Shown here piece after piece: positions 28,487 through 36,259 of a stretch of DNA of 64,000 nt. The stretch lies in the NCBI RefSeq assembly GCF_006494425.1, contig NZ_VHIV01000001.1:186001-250000 (forward strand), given 5' to 3'. This stretch comes from Bacillus dicomae (GTDB lineage: Bacteria > Bacillota > Bacilli > Bacillales > Bacillaceae_G). The notes under the pieces are model-generated. The model was not told where the DNA came from, ran no database searches, and was given only the letters and a program-made list of their open reading frames with translations. How positions within the stretch are numbered: the stretch's first letter is position 1; each line of letters begins with the position of its first letter. Both the position numbers and the translations under genes were made by a program.

Positions 28487-29476
28487 ATGGATAAGAGACC
28501 AAATTTATTTTCACATGGAACAAGTGAGTTGTCGCAAGATGCTTTTATTTGTTGGTTAGCAGAGTGGGCGAACCCAACCTATAAAGAAACCGATGAATGC
28601 TTATATGAAGCCAGTATAGGTTTTATTAGAAGAATATATGATTTACATAAAAAGAACTTTCCAGCTTCTATTAAAGAAATTAAGGTTACGAAACAATTTA
28701 AAGGTTTAGATATACTTATTGAAGTTAACGGTAATCAGGCTATTTTAATTGAAGATAAAACATATACAAAAGAGCATTCTAATCAATTGAAGCGTTATTA
28801 TGAAGAAGTGGTTAAATTAGAAAAATACAAAGAGAGCGACCTATTACCCATCTACTATAAAATAGGTAATCAAAGTGATTATTCAGCAGTGATTGATGCA
28901 AAGTATATGTTGTTTACAAGAAAACAAATGCTTGAATTTTCACAAGAAAATATAGATAGAGGCGTTCAAAATCAAATATTTTTAGATTACTATTTTTATT
29001 TAAGAGAAATAGAGCAAAAATATGATTCATATAAGACACTTCTGTTAAGCGAGTGGAAAAGTGAAGCTTGGGAAGGGTTTTATGAGGAACTAAAGCAACG
29101 TGGGATCAAAGGTCAATACGGGTATGTAGCTAATCCGAATGGTGGATTCTATGCCTTATGGTGGAATGAACGAGAGGATAATGATTGCAGGCAGTATTTG
29201 CAGTTAGAAGAAGGCCGATTATGTTTTAAGATATATGTTGCTGATAAGCATAGAAGAAAAGAACTTCGGGATAAGTGGAGTAAAGCGTTAATCGAGCGAA
29301 GTCATAATTATTCTTTCAATGTGGAGAAACCTAGATTTGGTAATGGGAGATATATGACGGTTGCTGTGGTGAGGGATTATAGAGTGGGTGATGGAAAAGG
29401 GAGAATTGATATTCCTGGAACGATGGGAGTTTTAGGTGAAGTGGAGGAATTATTAAAAATGGTGGATGTTCGATAG
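28487..29476 (+). CDS. PD-(D/E)XK nuclease family protein
   Basis: A 329-residue protein starting NLFSHGTSELSQDAFICWL, the opening of a standalone PD-(D/E)XK family seen in defence loci. The catalytic pattern is GLDILIEV (about 73) followed by ILIEDKT (about 87-93), with Gln in NQLKRYYEE. The C-terminal ~130 residues form a separate domain of unknown role. It follows the McrC-like gene after 26 bp with a good ribosome site (AAAGGGG), so it is probably co-transcribed as a third component or a rider nuclease. There is no terminator before it. Confidence 0.75.
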   Translation: MDKRPNLFSHGTSELSQDAFICWLAEWANPTYKETDECLYEASIGFIRRIYDLHKKNFPASIKEIKVTKQFKGLDILIEVNGNQAILIEDKTYTKEHSNQLKRYYEEVVKLEKYKESDLLPIYYKIGNQSDYSAVIDAKYMLFTRKQMLEFSQENIDRGVQNQIFLDYYFYLREIEQKYDSYKTLLLSEWKSEAWEGFYEELKQRGIKGQYGYVANPNGGFYALWWNEREDNDCRQYLQLEEGRLCFKIYVADKHRRKELRDKWSKALIERSHNYSFNVEKPRFGNGRYMTVAVVRDYRVGDGKGRIDIPGTMGVLGEVEELLKMVDVR

Positions 29477-29707
29477 TAGATGCAATTATTAAATATATTG
29501 GATAAAGTGTATTGTTTGCTCTTCTTTTATTTGTAAATAACATGGATGTGAAATCTTAAATGATGACCTCCACCCTGTCAAAGTAAAGGTCTTATTTTAC
29601 TCCTACATTAGTGATACCAGATTTTTTCTATACATTCCCCTTGCACCTTCCCCAACGTCACCCCCTAACCTAAAGAAGACAAATCAAAAGGGGGGACCAA
29701 ACCACTC

Positions 29708-30046
29708 ATGAAAACCACCAAAAAAGAAAAAAGAAACACCATCATCATGCTACTACTCTCAGCCGCAATAGGAATCTTTTCACCACTACTCATGTACATC
29801 ACGCTAGCACGGAAAAATGAAGTGTACAAATATCATTGCCGAAAGGCGTTCAACTTTCATTTGTTAATCTTTCTTCTATTTAATATAAGTTCGCGTATTA
29901 GTGATGTTTTGTTTTGGATCATATTTGCCTTTGAGGTAGTTCAAGTGATCATTGTTGCGTGGAAAGTAATACGCGACGAGCCATATCGTTATTTCATTCG
30001 AATTCCGTTGTTTAAAGAAGATAAGTATATAGTGGAAGGAGAATAG
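29708..30046 (+). CDS. Small DUF4870-like membrane protein
   Basis: 112 residues with three hydrophobic segments (about 12-32, 46-66 and 68-88) and a charged tail. Segments such as HCRKAFNFHL fit the DUF4870 type, which lacks a known function. The ribosome site AAAGGGGGG precedes ATG 29708. The first 35 codons strongly favour codons ending in A or C, while the rest do not, a mosaic pattern also seen in neighbours. It overlaps or abuts the next small gene. Confidence 0.6.
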   Translation: MKTTKKEKRNTIIMLLLSAAIGIFSPLLMYITLARKNEVYKYHCRKAFNFHLLIFLLFNISSRISDVLFWIIFAFEVVQVIIVAWKVIRDEPYRYFIRIPLFKEDKYIVEGE

Positions 30047-30049
30047 GTG

Positions 30050-30301
30050 ATGAAACAAGAAGTGGAGATAAGGGGAAAGCGAATTTTTGTTATGATCGTA
30101 GTATTGTTTATTGTGATTTATATTGTTTTACGAAGAAGAAAGTATGAGTACTTTTATGATGGTATTAGCGAGTATGAAAATCGTTATAGGGGGAATGCTC
30201 CCTTTTTATTACTTGTTGTAAGTTTATTTCAATATTGTAGGCAGAATGAGATGAGTTTTTCTCGCATGCTTCAGTACGGGAAAGAGAAGTTAGCGGAGTA
30301 G
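30050..30301 (+). CDS. Hypothetical small membrane protein
   Basis: About 83 residues, with one strong N-terminal membrane helix (VMIVVLFIVIYIVL) followed by arginine-rich and tyrosine-rich sequence. I do not recognise the family. The ATG at 30050 is preferred since GAAGGAG lies 8 bp upstream. It sits between the DUF4870-like gene (3 bp) and the MerR-family gene (8 bp), suggesting one operon. Confidence 0.55.
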   Translation: MKQEVEIRGKRIFVMIVVLFIVIYIVLRRRKYEYFYDGISEYENRYRGNAPFLLLVVSLFQYCRQNEMSFSRMLQYGKEKLAE

Positions 30302-30309
30302 GTGATGAT

Positions 30310-31053
30310 ATGGTGTGGATGATTAGTGAGTTTGCAAGTGTTGGGGATGTTACGGTGCGGACGCTTCGTTATTATGACAAGATTAATTTATTAAAGCCAA
30401 GCGATTATACTGAAGGTGGACATCGGTTATATACGAAAGATGATTTGTATGTGCTGCAGCAAATTCAATCGTTTAAGCATCTCGGTTTTTCGCTTGGGGA
30501 AATTCAAAATATTATATTGCAGCGTGATATTGAAACTAAAGAATTTTTAAGACAAATGAATTTTCAAAGAGAGGTGCTTTTGGCAGAGCAAGAAAGGATT
30601 GCGAAGGTGCTTTCGCATATGGATGAGATGACGAAGAAGTTTCAAAAGGAAGAACGAGTGGATGTTGCTTTGTTTTCTTCTTTTCTTCAAACTTTCATAT
30701 GGGAGAAAGGAAATAGAGAATGGTTAGAGGAACACATTTCAACGGATAGTGTTCGAGCGTTTTATAATAATAAGGAACTAAAAGAAAAGTTTGATCAGCG
30801 TTTTATGGATGTGATAGGGAAGCTGAAAAAGTATAAGAAAGAAGAGAAGGATCCAGGTCATCATGAAGTTCAAGCTGCCTTGAAGGAATTTTTCAATGTA
30901 ATAGAAGAAGTAACGAATTATCTTGGTACACCTCAAAGTGATATAGAGGATATAATCCACAAATCAAACCTCCCACTATCCGAATTCCCAACCCTCTTCA
31001 CAACCGAAGAAGAAAACTATATAAAAGAAGCAATGCAGCAGTTTAACCCCTAG
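30310..31053 (+). CDS. MerR/TipA-type transcriptional regulator
   Basis: 247 residues. The N-terminal MerR winged helix reads VTVRTLRYYDKINLLKPS, with the GGHRLYTKDDL wing, then a dimerisation helix rich in Glu and Gln, then a TipAS-like C-terminal domain (about 130-245) of the kind that binds drug-like ligands. A start at ATG 30319 (MISEF) is also possible. The last ~35 codons switch to A/C-rich use. The target is unknown; the two small membrane proteins just upstream share the operon. Confidence 0.8.
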   Translation: MVWMISEFASVGDVTVRTLRYYDKINLLKPSDYTEGGHRLYTKDDLYVLQQIQSFKHLGFSLGEIQNIILQRDIETKEFLRQMNFQREVLLAEQERIAKVLSHMDEMTKKFQKEERVDVALFSSFLQTFIWEKGNREWLEEHISTDSVRAFYNNKELKEKFDQRFMDVIGKLKKYKKEEKDPGHHEVQAALKEFFNVIEEVTNYLGTPQSDIEDIIHKSNLPLSEFPTLFTTEEENYIKEAMQQFNP

Positions 31054-31105
31054 TTAAACTGCTTTTCTATTATAATAGAAGAAAAAACAAACGGAGGAAA
31101 ATCCC

Positions 31106-31432
31106 ATGCCAACCTACAACAAACTAATCCGAAACAAAATCCCACAAATAATAAAAACCAACGGAAAAACCCCCACAACAAGAATCCTACCCGAAGCCGA
31201 ATACATAAAAGAACTCTGCAAAAAAACAGAAGAAGAACTAACGGAATACATCGAAGCAAAAACAAAATCCGATAAACTCGAAGAACTATCCGACCTACTA
31301 GAACTAATAAACGCCCTAGCTGAACACGAAGGTACAACACTAGAAGAAATCAACAACATCCGTAAAAAGAAAGCAGAAGAACGAGGTAGTTTCTCAGATC
31401 GAGTCTTTCTAATTGAAGTAACCGATAACTAA
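31106..31432 (+). CDS. MazG-like / phosphoribosyl-ATP pyrophosphohydrolase-type protein
   Basis: A 108-residue all-alpha NTP pyrophosphohydrolase relative. It begins with MPTYNKLIRNKIPQII, typical of a small MazG-like house-cleaning family. Metal-binding acids occur as EEELTEYIEA and, one helix later, KLEELSDLLELINAL, the expected ExxE...ExxD arrangement. GGAGGAAA precedes ATG 31106. Codons are extremely A/C-biased over the whole gene. The substrate nucleotide is unknown. Confidence 0.7.
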   Translation: MPTYNKLIRNKIPQIIKTNGKTPTTRILPEAEYIKELCKKTEEELTEYIEAKTKSDKLEELSDLLELINALAEHEGTTLEEINNIRKKKAEERGSFSDRVFLIEVTDN

Positions 31433-31575
31433 CCCCTCCTAAGCTCCTTACAAGCCCCTACCAAGTAATAAATCACTAAGAAAAAACATAACAAAACAAA
31501 AACACCAACAAACACCGTAGTAGGAGTCGAAAAAAATTTTGAAATAACACGCCAAAAACCCGGCCATCCTCCCAT
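31429..31575 (-). CDS. Possible 48-residue membrane peptide
   Basis: This is an open minus-strand frame filling the gap between the MazG-like and DnaD-like genes. It codes for a short polar start (MGGWPGFWRVISKFF), one clean membrane helix (VFVGVFVLLCFLVIYYLV) and a basic tail (KELRRG), a sensible small-protein layout. Its stop overlaps the end of the MazG-like gene. No good ribosome site is visible before the ATG, which lowers confidence. The frame is too short to rule out chance. Confidence 0.4.
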   Translation of the reverse strand: MGGWPGFWRVISKFFSTPTTVFVGVFVLLCFFLVIYYLVGACKELRRG

Positions 31576-31625
31576 ATATATTATGAAGAGGTTTTCACTT
31601 TTGAACGGAGACGGGAGGAGTTAGG

Positions 31626-32486
31626 ATGGCGGTATACCGTACTGTGCAGGTTAATTTTTGGCAGGATGATTTTGTTTTGGATTTGACGCCGGAGGAGCGG
31701 TATTTTTATGTGTATTTGTTAACTTGTTCGAAGACGACGCAGTGTGGGATTTTTCCTTTTCCGAAGCGGTTAGCTGAGATGGAGACTGGTTATAATCGGG
31801 AGACTGTTGATAAGCTTTTGCAGCGCTTTGTTGATTATGGGAAGATTCTTTATGATGCGGAGACGCGGGAGTTATTCGTTTTGAATTGGCTTCGTTATAA
31901 TCCTGTGACAAATACGAATGTGGAGAAGTGTGTGCTTCGTGAGCTTAAGGGTGTGAAGAATAAGGAGTTTGTACATATATTTCTTCAGAAGTGCGTAGAG
32001 GAGGAGCTGAATGTTCCGATGCTTTTAGCGCATTTCGGTATGCCGAGTGATTTGGCTGTGGATGATGTTGATTCAGTTTGTGAGGAGCCAGCGGAAGAAG
32101 AGGTTATAGAGGAAGAAACGGGAAGTCGCGTGTTTTCTTTTTATGAGCAGCATTTTGGGAGTTTATCTCCGCATACTGTGGAGGAACTGAGTGCGTGGAT
32201 GGAAGATTTGTCAGAGGAGCTTGTGCTGAAGGCTCTTCAAATTGCGTTTGAGAATAATAAGCGGACGGTTGCTTATGTGAAGGGGATTTTGAGAGGGTGG
32301 CACGGGAAGGGATTTACGAAAGTGTGTGAGGTTGAGGCGGATACGGCGAGCTTTAGGAAGAAGGATTCATCTGTTAGTACGGGGGAGACGGAGGAGTTTT
32401 TGGCGAGGTGTGAGGAGTGGGAGAAGAATGCGCCGTCTGAGGAAGAGTTGCAGCGTTTTTTAGCGGAGCGCGGGTGGCGGCCATGA
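31626..32486 (+). CDS. DnaD-domain phage-type replication protein
   Basis: 286 residues. The N-terminal winged-helix part reads FWQDDFVLDLTPEERYFYVYLLT and CGIFPFPKRLAEMETGYN, as in phage and chromosomal DnaD-like primosome proteins. A C-terminal DnaD helical domain (about 170-240) ends in the usual YVKGILRGW pattern. An acidic linker separates them. The ribosome site GGGAGGAG precedes ATG 31626, and the stop overlaps the helicase start (ATGA). Its neighbour is a DnaB-like helicase, so the pair resembles a phage replication module. Codons are very G/T-rich. Confidence 0.78.
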   Translation: MAVYRTVQVNFWQDDFVLDLTPEERYFYVYLLTCSKTTQCGIFPFPKRLAEMETGYNRETVDKLLQRFVDYGKILYDAETRELFVLNWLRYNPVTNTNVEKCVLRELKGVKNKEFVHIFLQKCVEEELNVPMLLAHFGMPSDLAVDDVDSVCEEPAEEEVIEEETGSRVFSFYEQHFGSLSPHTVEELSAWMEDLSEELVLKALQIAFENNKRTVAYVKGILRGWHGKGFTKVCEVEADTASFRKKDSSVSTGETEEFLARCEEWEKNAPSEEELQRFLAERGWRP

Positions 32487-33772
32487 GTATTCAAAATGTG
32501 GAGGCGGAAAAGACGGTGTTAGGTTCTCTACTACTTGATGGAGAGCTTATTAAGGAGTGCCGTTTGACGGAGCAGTATTTTTCGATGCCGGTGCATAAAT
32601 CTATATTTCAGTTAATGCGAAAAATGGAAGGAGAGGGGCAACCGATTGATCTTGTGACCTTCACTTCTAGGGTAGATCCGAATTTTTTGAAGGGGATCGG
32701 GGGAATGGAGTATTTTATAGGGTTAATGGATGGTGTGCCTACTACTAGCAACTTCTCGTATTATGAGGGGCTTGTTCGAGGTGCCTGGAAAATGTATCAG
32801 GCAGGTGTTCTCGGGCACAAGATGGGAGAGCGTCTTATTGCGGAGAAGAATGAGAAAATTATTGGTGAGACGATTACGGCACTTTGTGAGTTAGAGGAGA
32901 AGGACTGTGTATGTGAGTTTGATTTGAAGGATGCGTTAGTTGATTTATATGAGGAGCTTCATCAAGATGCGAAAGAGATTACTGGTATTGAGACTGGTTA
33001 TACATCGCTAAATAAAATGACGTGCGGATTGCAGGAAGGTGATTTTGTCGTTCTTGGTGCGCGGCCTTCTATGGGGAAGACTGCGTTTGCGCTAAATGTT
33101 GGATTGCATGCGGCGAAGTCTGGAGCGGCGGTTGGATTGTTTTCATTAGAGATGAGTAGTAAGCAATTGTTAAAAAGGATGGCTTCTTGCGTAGGTGAAG
33201 TGTCAGGAGGCAGACTGAAAAATCCGAAGCACCGTTTTGCGATGGAAGACTGGGAAAGGGTGAGTAAGGCGTTTGCGGAGATTGGTGAGTTGCCACTTGA
33301 GATTTACGACAATGCAGGGGTTACGGTGCAAGATATTTGGATGCAAACTCGTAAGTTAAAGAGGAAGCACGGTGATAAAAAGATTTTAATTATTATAGAT
33401 TACTTGCAGCTTATTACGGGTGACCCAAAGCATAAGGGCAATCGATTTCAAGAGATTAGTGAAATTTCTCGTAAGCTTAAGTTATTAGCACGTGAATTAA
33501 ATGTTTGTGTAGTAGCATTGTCACAATTGTCTCGTTCTGTAGAGTCACGTCAAGATAAGCGCCCTCTTTTATCTGATTTAAGAGAGACGGGACAAATTGA
33601 GCAAGATGCGGATGTCATTATGCTTATGTATCGCGAAGATTATTACGATAAGGAAACGGTGCAGAAAGAGATGACAGAGATTCATGTGGCGAAGCATCGG
33701 AATGGGCCTGTGGGGAGTTTTAAATTGAGGTTTATGAAGGAGTTTGGGCGGTTTGTGGAGGGGGAGGAGTAG
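32483..33772 (+). CDS. DnaB-like replicative helicase paralogue
   Basis: About 429 residues. The N-terminal DnaB domain is EAEKTVLGSLLLDGELI. The RecA-type ATPase has Walker A LGARPSMGKTAFALN, Walker B ILIIIDYLQLI and the DnaB motifs FSLEMSSKQLLKRM, VVALSQLSRSVE and LRETGQIEQDADVI. The ATG overlaps the stop of the DnaD-like gene. It is shorter than typical DnaB/DnaC helicases at the N-terminus. Being unlinked to other phage genes here, it is either a prophage remnant or a fixed paralogue of the group. Confidence 0.87.
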   Translation: MSIQNVEAEKTVLGSLLLDGELIKECRLTEQYFSMPVHKSIFQLMRKMEGEGQPIDLVTFTSRVDPNFLKGIGGMEYFIGLMDGVPTTSNFSYYEGLVRGAWKMYQAGVLGHKMGERLIAEKNEKIIGETITALCELEEKDCVCEFDLKDALVDLYEELHQDAKEITGIETGYTSLNKMTCGLQEGDFVVLGARPSMGKTAFALNVGLHAAKSGAAVGLFSLEMSSKQLLKRMASCVGEVSGGRLKNPKHRFAMEDWERVSKAFAEIGELPLEIYDNAGVTVQDIWMQTRKLKRKHGDKKILIIIDYLQLITGDPKHKGNRFQEISEISRKLKLLARELNVCVVALSQLSRSVESRQDKRPLLSDLRETGQIEQDADVIMLMYREDYYDKETVQKEMTEIHVAKHRNGPVGSFKLRFMKEFGRFVEGEE

Positions 33773-33859
33773 CGGGTAAGAAGCTTGTGTTAGGAAAAAA
33801 ACTATGTATGGTTTTATATAATCCATGAAATTATCATTATTGTAAAATATCTCTCGAGT

Positions 33860-33908
33860 ACTTAAAAAAGATAGTAACTAATTAGGACTATCTTTTTAAG
33901 TGTTTTTT
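33860..33908 (+). terminator. Terminator after the helicase gene
   Basis: ACTTAAAAAAGATAGT pairs with ACTATCTTTTTAAGT, followed by TTTTTT. The rest of the gap up to 34125 holds only an AT-rich promoter-like stretch (ATATAAT, about 34090) ahead of the next gene. Confidence 0.8.
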
Positions 33909-34125
33909 ATTTTAATGTAAATCAGATGGAATATGTATTGGATCTCTCTATCTGGAGTAAGCCGACTAAATATATTGATTTATTTTATCAAGAGCATCCA
34001 ATAGTTTTCTGGAAATATCACACGTTTCCCTATTTTCTTTATCCTTTCGTAAGAGAGCTGTGTATAAAAACGTCTAATTATTATGATATAATATAATTTG
34101 AATATAATGATAAAGGGGATTGTTT

Positions 34126-34752
34126 ATGTTTAGAGAAAAAACAAATTGGAAGTTAACTATTTTAAAACCGATAATTTACCCTATAATATTTGGTTTTCTA
34201 GCAATATTATTATACTTTGGGTTATTTGCTGACTTAGAAGGAATAAGTTCATTAATTGCTCAAGGATTTAATATGAATAATAATGCTGAAATAATAAAAT
34301 CTACAAATTCCACTTTTGGTGCTATGCTTGTGGCGATGGCAACTATTTACTGGAATTTCACAAATAGTGAAGAAAAGGATAAAAGTAAGAGTATAAAAAA
34401 GAAAGTTATAAAGCTTCATATATTGAAAAGAAGGATTGATAAAGTTCAAAGAAATATTAAAGATATGGATAGCTTATTGTTAAATCAAAATTTAAACATT
34501 GAACTAAAACAAATATTTAAAAATAAACTTGAGGAAATAAAAAAGATGGAAGATGAGGTTATTGAAATAGTTGTTGAAATAGAGCATTTTGATTTGTACG
34601 AAAAAAGTAACTTGTTTTTTGAAGCTATTTATACTGAGAGATCTTTTGACACAAAGGACGAGTTGAAAGATTATTTACTTATGCTAGAGGAGAATTTAAA
34701 AGAATTAAAGGAAATAACAACTGGTAAATTAGTTTCTTATGTAAGTAAATAA
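34126..34752 (+). CDS. Hypothetical membrane protein with coiled coil
   Basis: About 208 residues with two N-terminal membrane helices (about 15-37 and 65-82), then a long charged, helical cytoplasmic region (about 90-205) rich in Lys and Glu that looks like a coiled coil. I do not recognise the family. AAAGGGG lies 7 bp before ATG 34126. It is monocistronic and followed by remains of another membrane gene. AT content is higher than in neighbours, consistent with acquired DNA. Confidence 0.6.
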   Translation: MFREKTNWKLTILKPIIYPIIFGFLAILLYFGLFADLEGISSLIAQGFNMNNNAEIIKSTNSTFGAMLVAMATIYWNFTNSEEKDKSKSIKKKVIKLHILKRRIDKVQRNIKDMDSLLLNQNLNIELKQIFKNKLEEIKKMEDEVIEIVVEIEHFDLYEKSNLFFEAIYTERSFDTKDELKDYLLMLEENLKELKEITTGKLVSYVSK

Positions 34753-34762
34753 TAATATATGT

Positions 34763-35034
34763 GTTTGTTTTGTATTCATTTATATATTCTATTTAGGGTG
34801 TTTAGCTCTAGCAACTAGGTTATTTACAAATGTTATTGAACTGTTTGAAAATGAAAATTATGTCACTTTTATGATGAGAGATACTGATGGATTAGGCGGT
34901 ATTATTAAATATGGAAGTATATAAGTTATATACGCAGCTATTATTCCCCTATTGTTAATGAAGATAATAACGGAAATTGTAAGAAAAATAAATTTAAAAT
35001 CTGAAAATAGAAATGTCACATTAAATGTTTAAAA
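34763..35034 (+). pseudogene. Frameshifted remnant of a small membrane protein
   Basis: One frame codes for a hydrophobic helix, then ENYVTFMMRDTDGLGGIIKY and a stop at about 34921. The next frame continues with a second helix (YAAIIPLLLMKIITEI) and a basic tail to a stop at 35034. The two halves make sense only if joined across a frameshift near 34920, and no start codon is visible. The family is not recognised. A terminator follows. Confidence 0.45.
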
Positions 35035-35060
35035 AAGACACCACTGGGTGTCTTTTTTAT
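35033..35060 (+). terminator. Terminator after the membrane-gene remnant
   Basis: AAAAAAGACACC and GGTGTCTTTTTT enclose a short ACT-type loop. Confidence 0.85.
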
Positions 35061-35115
35061 TTAGATGTAGAAAATAAAAAATTCCCCGAGGCATGTTCAT
35101 CTATCTAAAAAACAC

Positions 35116-35192
35116 CTACTCCACATACCCCTTAAAATCCACCTCAGCAATCAACATACGTACTAATATAAGTGTCGCGCCTAAAATTCTTC
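35116..35192 (-). pseudogene. Duplicate of the EamA gene 3' end
   Basis: On the minus strand it codes for ILGATLILVRMLIAEVDFKG followed by a stop. That matches the C-terminus of the intact EamA transporter at 37198-38085 (LGATLILVSVLIAEVDFKG). About 60 bases are nearly identical between 35128-35188 and 37233-37295. The two copies are in the same orientation and bracket trmB and tauE. Confidence 0.85.
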
Positions 35193-35211
35193 GATTCTTT
35201 CAATATACTCC

Positions 35212-35997
35212 TTATTTCCCCATAAAGAAAGATCGTCTCTCTGCAGTGATCCATTGCTCCAAATCATCTTGGCTACGTCGGACAAGTCGATTTACTAAAA
35301 CATCATGCCATACATAATCCTCTAATAAGTATATATGAACGGGGTCATCTGTATAAAAAGCAATATTACGCTCTTCAATTGATGGTCCATAAATCATCTC
35401 TTTAGAATCTATCGATAAAATAAACCAATGTTCTGTAGACAGGGTTTCTGTATAAGGTGTGATACGATGAGCTTCTAGATTTTTAATTGGATTTTCAACA
35501 TGTAAGGTAATACCTTGTACTGTAACTTTATCAGCTACTTCAGCTAGATCCTCTTTTAACGCTTCATACATTTCATCCCACATTGAAATGACAATACGTT
35601 GTTCTGCTTTTTTTATTAATGTCTGACAATAGCTAATGATTGTTTTTTTGTCTTTTAAAGTAATTACTCGATTATCCGTTTTTTCCTCGGAAGTTTCGAG
35701 TTTTTTTAATGAATCACTAATTCCTTCATAAGTAGACTGCCATTCAGATTGAGCCTTTTGTAAAAAGATTTCAACAGGTAGAGGTGAATAGCGAGTGGTG
35801 TCACTTATTTCTTCCTTCATGACAATTCCTTTTTCTACAAGGTTACCTAAAATCTCATAAATTCGTGCTCTTGGGACACCTGAATCCTTACTCACTTGGT
35901 AGGCTGTGACAGGTCCCTGTTTAACAAGAGATACATAAGATTTAGCTTCATATTCATTAAAACCCATTTTTTTAAGCTGTTGCACTATGTAGTCCAC
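35212..35997 (-). CDS. TrmB-family transcriptional regulator
   Basis: 261 residues. The N-terminal winged helix (about 1-80) reads MGFNEYEAKSYVSLVKQGPV, then SKDSGVPRARIYEIL, the standard TrmB opening. The C-terminal ligand-binding region (about 110-250) has the phospholipase-D-like fold character (RIVISMWDEMYEAL). It is divergent from the TauE/SafE exporter, with a repeat and a palindrome between, so it probably controls that exporter and itself. The effector is unknown. The gene lies inside a segment bracketed by duplicated EamA 3' ends. Confidence 0.83.
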   Translation of the reverse strand: MDYIVQQLKKMGFNEYEAKSYVSLVKQGPVTAYQVSKDSGVPRARIYEILGNLVEKGIVMKEEISDTTRYSPLPVEIFLQKAQSEWQSTYEGISDSLKKLETSEEKTDNRVITLKDKKTIISYCQTLIKKAEQRIVISMWDEMYEALKEDLAEVADKVTVQGITLHVENPIKNLEAHRITPYTETLSTEHWFILSIDSKEMIYGPSIEERNIAFYTDDPVHIYLLEDYVWHDVLVNRLVRRSQDDLEQWITAERRSFFMGK

Positions 35998-36025
35998 TTT
36001 TTCGTCCTCCGATGTTTGCTTTTAT

Positions 36026-36173
36026 CCTGCTTTAACGGGCAGTAAGACCCCCACCTCAAAATTCAGCGGAAGCGAAGAAGTTAGGTGGGGGATCAACTGC
36101 CCGTAAAAGCCCGACTGGTTCAATTAATAATCAGTGTGGGATGAACAAAACCCTCCACTGATTAAAGTTTCAC
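36026..36173 (+). repeat. bcr1-like interspersed repeat, TTTAT-flanked
   Basis: A 148-bp element between TTTAT (36021-36025) and TTTAT (36174-36178). It begins with an inverted pair around AACGGGCAGT and ACTGCCCGT and ends with AAAGTTTCAC. The same sequence occurs at 43059-43206 and, inverted, at 62039-62184. It agrees in size and TTTAT flanks with the bcr1 repeat known from the B. cereus group. It lies in the trmB-tauE divergent promoter region. Confidence 0.85.
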
Positions 36174-36218
36174 TTTATATTTCAACGTTACAATAACTCT
36201 TTACATTTAGCAAATTGA

Positions 36219-36242
36219 TAGTTACTATTACGATAGTGACTA
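36219..36242. promoter_or_regulatory. Inverted repeat operator candidate upstream of tauE
   Basis: TAGTTACTAT and ATAGTGACTA (9 of 10 paired) around TACG. It lies 18 bp before the exporter start, suited to repression by the divergent TrmB-family protein. Confidence 0.5.
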
Positions 36243-36259
36243 AAAGGGAGGCTACTAGT

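Noticed and set aside
29477-29707. Possible RNA gene in the C-rich stretch before the DUF4870-like gene
   Set aside because: C-richness continues into coding DNA as part of the strand-asymmetry pattern; no stable fold, tRNA-like arm or promoter was seen.
31050-31359. Two minus-strand open frames across the MazG-like gene
   Set aside because: They are low-complexity (Leu/Arg or Ser-rich) shadows produced by the extreme A/C codon bias of the plus-strand gene, which has clear family motifs.
36026-36173. CRISPR array from repeated GGGCAGT/ACTGCCC blocks
   Set aside because: The blocks are internal inverted repeats of a dispersed 148-bp element, not direct repeats with regular spacers.
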